Assembly (NCBI GenBank): GCA_963840725.1
Contig: CAWIZY010000030.1
Location: 1-37,333 of the forward strand
DNA length: 37,333 nt
Reading direction: 5' to 3'
DNA from: CAVWDU01 sp963840725
Lineage (GTDB): Bacteria > Pseudomonadota > Gammaproteobacteria > Pseudomonadales > Halieaceae
Below, one piece after another: positions 32,866 to 37,333 of this stretch. Below the pieces are notes generated by a model. That model saw only the letters and a list, made by a program, of their open reading frames with translations. It was not told where the DNA came from and did no database searches. Positions within the stretch are counted from its first letter, which is position 1; the number at the start of each line of letters is the position of its first letter. The position numbers and the translations under genes are program-made.

Positions 32866-33135
32866 TCAGTACCCATAGTCGGACGCTCTAAGATTTATAA
32901 GTCTATGAAATATATAGAAAATGGTGGGCCCAGAAGGACTTGAACCTTCGACCTGGCTGGTCATGGTGACAATGAGGCGAAACTCCTCTCCCGGCGCTAC
33001 TGTCTCGGGGACGGCCTCCATCTCGATGGTGAAGCGCCCCTCATTCGTCACGTCGACCTGTCGGACACCGCCTCCCCAGAACTGCATCCTCCACTGCAGT
33101 TGTACATTGCCGCCGCGCAGAAAAGTGCCAGCGCG
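32866..33135 (-). other. Short unrecognised reading frame running into the tRNA fragment
   Basis: The minus-strand frame is open from just after a stop near 33172. It includes LRGGNVQLQWRMQFWGGG and GRFTIEMEAVPETVAPGEE, which read like real protein sequence, and ends by running through the tRNA 3' fragment at 32922-32953 into low-complexity codons. The only ATG (33087) lies mid-way, so the upper part may be the end of a truncated gene fused to the insertion site. I do not recognise the family. It may be non-coding. Confidence 0.25.
32922..32953 (-). other. 3' end of a second tRNA gene (possible attachment site)
   Basis: On the minus strand the 32 bases include GAAGG-TTCAAGT-CCTTC, a perfect 5-bp T-stem and standard T-loop, then TGGGCCC, discriminator A and CCA. 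Upstream sequence does not form an anticodon or D-arm, so only the 3' third of a tRNA is present. The isoacceptor cannot be assigned. It points the opposite way to the tRNA-Ser fragment, so an element attached here would lie to the right. Confidence 0.6.
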
Positions 33136-33401
33136 AACCTGCCGCCGAGCTTTCGTAAAAAACCAGCACCGCTAGACACAATCACAACCCTCAGTGATCT
33201 GACCTACAAAATAACTACAAGAACAGTATGTCAATTGCGCACGATTCTGGTTTTGATATTCGTCAATAACAGGTCTCCGGGGAAATGCCTGGCCGTGGGC
33301 CGGAAGGTATGGCTTCCGAGACGTCGCGGATTTCCAGCGTTGGTCCTACTGGCGGGCAATTCATCGCGCGCCCCTTCGGCGAGGTCGCGGCAGGGCGTGA
33401 A
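33136..33401. other. Non-coding stretch
   Basis: I find no credible gene here. An A/T-rich patch at 33180-33275 (CTACAAAATAACTACAAGAAC) contrasts with GC-rich sequence on both sides and may be a promoter or former junction. Nothing more specific is visible. Confidence 0.3.
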
Positions 33402-33929
33402 TCAATGCGGCGTGAACAGCTCCAGGCTGCGCTGCCCTGCCATTACTCCGACGGCATCACCAACGGCGATTTCGCCACCGCGCACTATCGAACAACAGAG
33501 CCCGCCGTGGCCCAGCATGGCGGCCACACCGCCCCGCCCCAGCGCCTGCTCCATGCGTGAGCAGGGGTGGCAGATGGCTGTAGCCTCGAACAGGGCCTCC
33601 CCTATCGTGAACTGCTGGTAGCGCAGGGCATTGAGGTTGATGCCCTCGACCACCAGGTTGCGACGCAGCAGTGCCGGGTCCAGGGTCGCACGGCCGGTGA
33701 AATACGCGATCTGGTCAATGAACTCCCGCGAGATCAGCGTCACCTGCCGTGCCGAGCCGGCGGTTTTGCCGGTGCGGTGATCACCGGTAAGGCCGCGCCC
33801 GGCCAGTGCCTCGACCCGCTCGAGGCTGTACATGGGCTCACGCCGCGCCGGGCGAATACCGATCCAGCGCAGGGTACCCGGAGCGAGGTCGCGGGCGAAG
33901 CGGTCAATCGGGTTACGGCGTTCAGGCAT
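33402..33929 (-). CDS. MOSC domain-containing protein
   Basis: The 175-residue protein matches the stand-alone MOSC family. GRGLTGDHR is followed by RQVTLISREFID, LRRNLVVEGINLNAL, the Cys-containing CHPCSRMEQALG and a final GGEIAVGDAVG. MOSC domains are sulfur-carrier or molybdenum-cofactor-related domains with a conserved Cys (here in the CHPCSR segment). Small stand-alone members are poorly characterised; some relatives act in Moco sulfuration or N-hydroxylated base detoxification. It appears intact, unlike genes on both sides. No operon partner is seen. Confidence 0.82.
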   Translation of the reverse strand: MPERRNPIDRFARDLAPGTLRWIGIRPARREPMYSLERVEALAGRGLTGDHRTGKTAGSARQVTLISREFIDQIAYFTGRATLDPALLRRNLVVEGINLNALRYQQFTIGEALFEATAICHPCSRMEQALGRGGVAAMLGHGGLCCSIVRGGEIAVGDAVGVMAGQRSLELFTPH

Positions 33930-34658
33930 CGGTCCCCATTTTTGGCGCCCCCAAGGCGCGCCGTCAACCGGTGGAGCCGTCGAGTCCGCGTAAACGTTCG
34001 GGCGTCGGCCAGCACCTCGGCACAGAGCCGGAGTGCCGCGCCGATCGATGCCACAGCTGATCAGTTTCAGCAGAACGTATCCGGCCCGTCAGCTGGAATC
34101 AGGCTGTACCGAATCACCGCCTGCCTGGCTCGATCGTCGCTGGCATCTTCCATTCCGTGCCCGCCGGAGGGTCGATACGCCAGATTCTGTACCCGTCAAG
34201 GAATTATTTTTCATCGAACCGACAGATGTTTCAGATGAGGCCCCTCTCAAGTTTCTGGGGACCGTTGGTTCTGCAGTCCTGAGTTCCCCCTTGCTTCGAT
34301 CTGAATCACGCGTGCCGCGGTTCAACACGCTGCGGGAGCATCGTATGGGATCAGTCTGGCTCGCCGATATCGGCCGCCATCGGGAGACGATATTTGGTTG
34401 TTAATTCTGCGCCTGGCAAAGCCGGGGCCGATCACTCGGGCAACCCCCTTCTGACTGGCAGACAGGTAAAAAGTAACCGACAGCCGCGTAGCCGGTCGGG
34501 TACATGCAGCGGGAACAGGCGGAAGCAGTCCTGCGAACCGGCATGCGGCGAACGCTCCGGTTACCTGAACGGTCACCAACGCCTGGAGCCAGTTCGCGAT
34601 CAAATGGAATTGCGTAACTGCGCGCGACGACTACACTGGATACGCACAGGAGGTAATA
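33930..34658. other. 729-base gap without a recognisable gene
   Basis: I see no reading frame with a recognisable domain on either strand. Several short frames are open because the region is GC-rich. The last 50 bases hold the promoter and ribosome site of the next gene. The rest may be decayed coding sequence, given the frameshifts downstream, but no family could be recognised. Confidence 0.4.
34610..34637 (+). promoter_or_regulatory. Candidate sigma-70 promoter of the nucleotide-sugar genes
   Basis: TTGCGT (34610-34615) and TACACT (34632-34637) are separated by 16 bases, a fair -35/-10 pair. AGGAGG follows 5 bases before the ATG at 34659. Prediction by eye only. Confidence 0.45.
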
Positions 34659-35650
34659 ATGACTAGGAATTTACCGAGGCGCATCCTCGTGGCTGGAGGC
34701 GCTGGTTTCATCGGTTCACATCTGTGCGAACGGTTGCTGACCGAGGGCAATCAGGTCTACTGCCTCGACGATTTCAGCACGGGCTCACGGGACAATATTG
34801 CACAGTTCACGAGTCACCCGCAGTTCAGGCTGATCGAGCAGGACGTCACGCTCCCGTTGGCTCTGGAGATCGACGAAATCTATAATCTTGCATGTCCCGC
34901 CTCGCCGTCCCGCTACCAAGCCGACCCGATCAAGACGATGAAGACATGCGTCATTGGTACGATGAATCTGCTCGACCTTGCGCAGGCGGGTGTGAAGCTG
35001 CTTCAGGCCTCGACAAGCGAAGTCTATGGGGACCCGGTGGAACACCCCCAGAGGGAAGACTACTGGGGGAATGTCAATCCAACAGGGTAAGGGCCTGTTA
35101 CGACGAGGGCAAACGCAGTGCAGAAACCCTGTGTTTTGACTACCATCGCCACTACGGCACGCAAGTCAAGGTGGCCCGAATTTTCAACACCTACGGACCC
35201 CGGATGACGCCCGAGGACGGTCGGGTAGTATCCAACTTCATAGTCCAGGCGCTAAGGGGGGAGCCTATCACCATCTATGGTGACGGCTCGCAGACCAGAT
35301 CCTTTTGTTTCGTCGATGATTTGGTCAGGGGATTGATCCTGCTTATGGCCACCGGGGATGACGTGGCCGGGCCAATCAACCTGGGCAATCCCCGCGAATT
35401 CACGATCCGCCAGCTCGCAGAACTAGTGCTGGCAGCTACTGGCTCGGCATCGAAGGTCATCGAGTTGCCTCGGCCAGAGGACGACCCCCGCCAGCGCAAG
35501 CCAGACATCACGCGAGCGACGAACCAGCTCGGATGGTCCCCGGAGGTACCGCTGGATGTCGGGCTGGGAAAAACGATTGATCACTTCGATGGGTTGCTGC
35601 GAAAAGGAGTTGCCAAAGACGACGTACGCCAGGCCGTGCGGGCCATCTGA
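34659..35650 (+). pseudogene. UDP-glucuronate decarboxylase-like SDR, frameshifted
   Basis: The first 143 codons show the extended-SDR NAD site GGAGFIGSH, then DDFSTGSRDNI and the active-site region QASTSEVYGDP. After WGNVNPTG the frame hits TAA at about 35088. One base off, homology resumes as RACYDEGKRSAET, containing the catalytic YxxxK (YDEGK), then RIFNTYGPRM, GDGSQTRSF and RRPEDDP-like C-terminal segments to 35650. Joined, this is about 330 residues, the normal length for UDP-xylose synthase. The gap is a single-base deletion, so it is either a pseudogene or a sequencing error. Role: UDP-xylose for surface polysaccharide. Galactose epimerase follows 17 bases later. Confidence 0.8.
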
Positions 35651-35667
35651 GCCAGGAGAAATTCAAC

Positions 35668-36674
35668 GTGAATGTTCTAGTCACCGGCGGCGCCGGCTAC
35701 ATCGGAAGCCACACCTGTAAGGCGCTGTCCAGGGCGGGCCTCTCACCTATCGTGCTCGATAACCTGAGTTCCGGCCACAGGTGGGCCGTAAAGTGGGGCC
35801 CCCTCATCGAGGGCGACCTGTCTGACTCACAGCTGCTGAAGCAGGTAATGAAAGAGCATGAGATCCAGGCGGTGGCCCACTTTGCCGCCTCGGCTTACGT
35901 TGGCGAATCCATGACGGACCCCGGTAAATATTTCCGCAACAACGTGACAGGATCACTCAACCTGCTGGACGCCATGGTGGCGGCCGGTGTACAGAACATC
36001 GTGTTCTCCTCCAGCTGCACTGTCTACGGAAATGCGGTTGCGGAAATGATCTCGGAGGATCATCCACGGCGCCCGATAAATCCCTACGGCGAGTCCAAGC
36101 TTTTCATCGAGAAAGCGCTCACGTGGTACGAGGCCGCGCACGGCATCCGTCACGCTGCATTGCGATACTTCAACGCGGCAGGTGCGGACCCGGACGGCGA
36201 GTTGGGGGAGGAACACGACCCGGAGACTCACCTTATCCCGCTGATTGCACTGACTGCGCTCGGGCACAGGCAAAGCATCCGGGTGTATGGCAGGGACTAC
36301 CCGACTCCCGACGGAACGGCTATCCGGGACTACATCCACGTCACCGATCTTGCCGAGGCCCATGCCCTGGCGGCCGATAGACTGCTTCGCGGTGGAGGCA
36401 GCTTCGCGGTCAACCTCGGCAGCGGCACTGGTCACTCGGTACGACAGGTGATAGACATGGTGGAAACCTTATCCGGCAGGCAGGTCAATGCCGTTGACTC
36501 CGATCGGCGACCAGGCGACCCGCCGCGGCTGGTCGCCCCGTCCAGGGCGTGCCGGCGAGATTCTGGGGTGGGTGCCCGAGCACTCGGGCCTGGATACCAT
36601 TGTACAGACCGCTCTTCGACTGGCACCGCGCCAGGTCCACGGGAATCAACGCCTTGAGTGAGGGCGGACACTGA
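35668..36674 (+). pseudogene. galE: UDP-glucose 4-epimerase, frameshifted near the 3' end
   Basis: The first 290 codons are a clean GalE: GGAGYIGSH for NAD, SSSCTVYG, the catalytic YGESK, RYFNAAGADPDG, and YPTPDGTAIRDYIHV. After RRPGDPPRLVA the frame drifts into unrelated sequence and ends at 36657. A neighbouring frame reads RAGEILGWVPEHSGLDTIVQTAL and, after a second shift near 36622, WHRARSTGINALSEGGH ending at 36674. Those are the expected GalE C-terminal residues. Two small indels have therefore struck the last 50 codons. GalE interconverts UDP-glucose and UDP-galactose for polysaccharide synthesis. Confidence 0.82.
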
Positions 36675-36681
36675 CCCGGCC

Positions 36682-37333
36682 ATGTACAGAATGTCAGACC
36701 TCACCGACAACCAGTCTCTCAGACTCGAAGCCCCGTTGCCTCTGATAGGGGGCAAGCCACAAATCGCCGCAAAGTTTTTTCGTTCGCCCCGCGGCAAGTT
36801 CTGGATCAGGGGAGTGACCTACGGGAGCTTTAGACCCCAGGAAGACGGGACCCGTTCCCCCCGGAAGCGACCGTTAGAAGCGACTTCTCGCAGATGGCGG
36901 AACGGGGGGATAAGACTTCATGCGAACCTACTCCCCTCCCCCGGGATGGACTCTGGATCTTGCCCAGGAGGCCGGGCGACTCTATGTGCTGGTCGGGCTC
37001 GCCTGGGAACAGCACGTCACCTTCCTCGATCAAGCGGATACCCGTGAACGCATCGAGTCTACAGTGCGGCAGGCAGTCAGGCGCTGTGCCGGTCATCCGG
37101 CGGTACTGGGCTATACGATGGGCAACGAGATACCGGCATCCATTGTTCGCTGGCATGGTCCGGGGCGGGTTTCCCGCTTTCTGAAACGGCTGTACCGGAT
37201 CGTCAAGGATGAAGACCCGGAGGCACTCATCACGTATGTAAACTTTCCAACTACCGAGTATCTGCAGCTTCCATTTCTTGATTTTTACTGCTTTAACGTC
37301 TACCTGGAGCGACAAACAGGAACTCGCTGACTA
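36682..37333 (+). pseudogene. Glycoside-hydrolase-like (GH2-type barrel) protein, partial and frameshifted
   Basis: Starting at MYRMSDLTDN, the frame reads KFFRSPRGKFWIRGVTYGSF, the opening of GH2-like catalytic barrels that in many bacteria form the N-terminal part of large glycosyltransferase proteins. Shifts near 36855 and 36920 are needed to join FPPEATVRSDFSQMAERG and RTYSPPPGWTLDLAQEAG. The frame then holds for about 130 codons with VGLAWEQH, YTMGNEIPASIVRWHG (NE, the likely acid/base Glu) and FYCFNVYLERQ. A further shift at about 37315 would continue into QELADY at the window edge. With galE and the decarboxylase it belongs to an exopolysaccharide locus. The 3' end is outside. Confidence 0.7.

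Noticed and set aside
32921..33175. Plus-strand frame beginning VGPEGLEPST
   Set aside because: This opening is the well-known artefact of translating a tRNA 3' end; the DNA is the tRNA fragment at 32922-32953.
33567..34238. 223-codon plus-strand frame
   Set aside because: It is antisense to the MOSC gene, whose conserved motifs are on the minus strand; the translation has no recognisable family.
34322..34603. 93-codon minus-strand frame
   Set aside because: No motif, no ribosome site and composition typical of chance frames in GC-rich sequence; it may overlap decayed DNA but cannot be supported.
1..37333. CRISPR array or riboswitch
   Set aside because: I saw no series of spaced direct repeats and no recognisable riboswitch core in any intergenic region.

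Overview
The window looks like a moderately GC-rich gammaproteobacterial chromosome, perhaps a marine or aquatic lineage. The signs are TonB receptors, a sulfatase, LysR regulation and tRNA ends with encoded CCA; genus cannot be fixed from sequence alone. Its core, about 0.8 to 28.6 kb, is an intact aromatic-catabolism island. Both edges consist of broken genes.

Layout. (1) 1-722: remains of a PglZ-type (BREX-like) phage-defence locus, with frameshifts and stops. (2) 792-9319, minus strand: a NodD-like LysR regulator, a TonB-dependent receptor, a cyclase-family hydrolase, an FAH-family hydrolase, a 40-codon cupin remnant, a glutathione S-transferase, an MFS transporter and a SIP-type flavin reductase. 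(3) 9495-17912, plus strand, one apparent operon: MBL-fold hydrolase, C-C-hydrolase-like alpha/beta hydrolase, type I extradiol dioxygenase, Rieske ferredoxin, FAD aromatic hydroxylase, GST, Rieske oxygenase, arylsulfatase. (4) 17968-19155, minus: a LysR-type regulator with two HTH domains, divergent from (5) 19281-27105, plus: a complete protocatechuate 4,5-cleavage operon (ligK, ligU, DUF1932 dehydrogenase, ligJ, ligI, ligC, aldo/keto reductase, ligA, ligB). It is followed by a deletion scar joining an aldehyde dehydrogenase start to an amidohydrolase end, and by a VanA-type O-demethylase. (6) 28638-31015, minus: a PepSY membrane protein and a TonB receptor that has lost its N-terminal half. 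(7) 31018-32953: orphan higA antitoxin, a tRNA-Ser 3' fragment with repeats (probable attachment site), an IS91-family remnant, and a second tRNA 3' fragment. (8) 33402-37333: a MOSC protein and an exopolysaccharide/nucleotide-sugar segment (UDP-glucuronate decarboxylase, galE, glycoside-hydrolase-like protein), each of the last three with frameshifts.

How it works together. The lower pathway is complete: vanillate-like substrates are demethylated by VanA to protocatechuate, then LigAB, LigC, LigI, LigU, LigJ and LigK yield pyruvate plus oxaloacetate. The genes of regions 2 and 3 form a second, unassigned module: receptor, sulfatase, Rieske oxygenase plus ferredoxin, ring hydroxylase, extradiol dioxygenase, C-C hydrolase, GST isomerase and FAH hydrolase. 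This is the logic of an import, desulfation and meta-cleavage route for a sulfated and/or methoxylated aromatic. I cannot match the combination to a described pathway, and it is the best candidate here for a new system.
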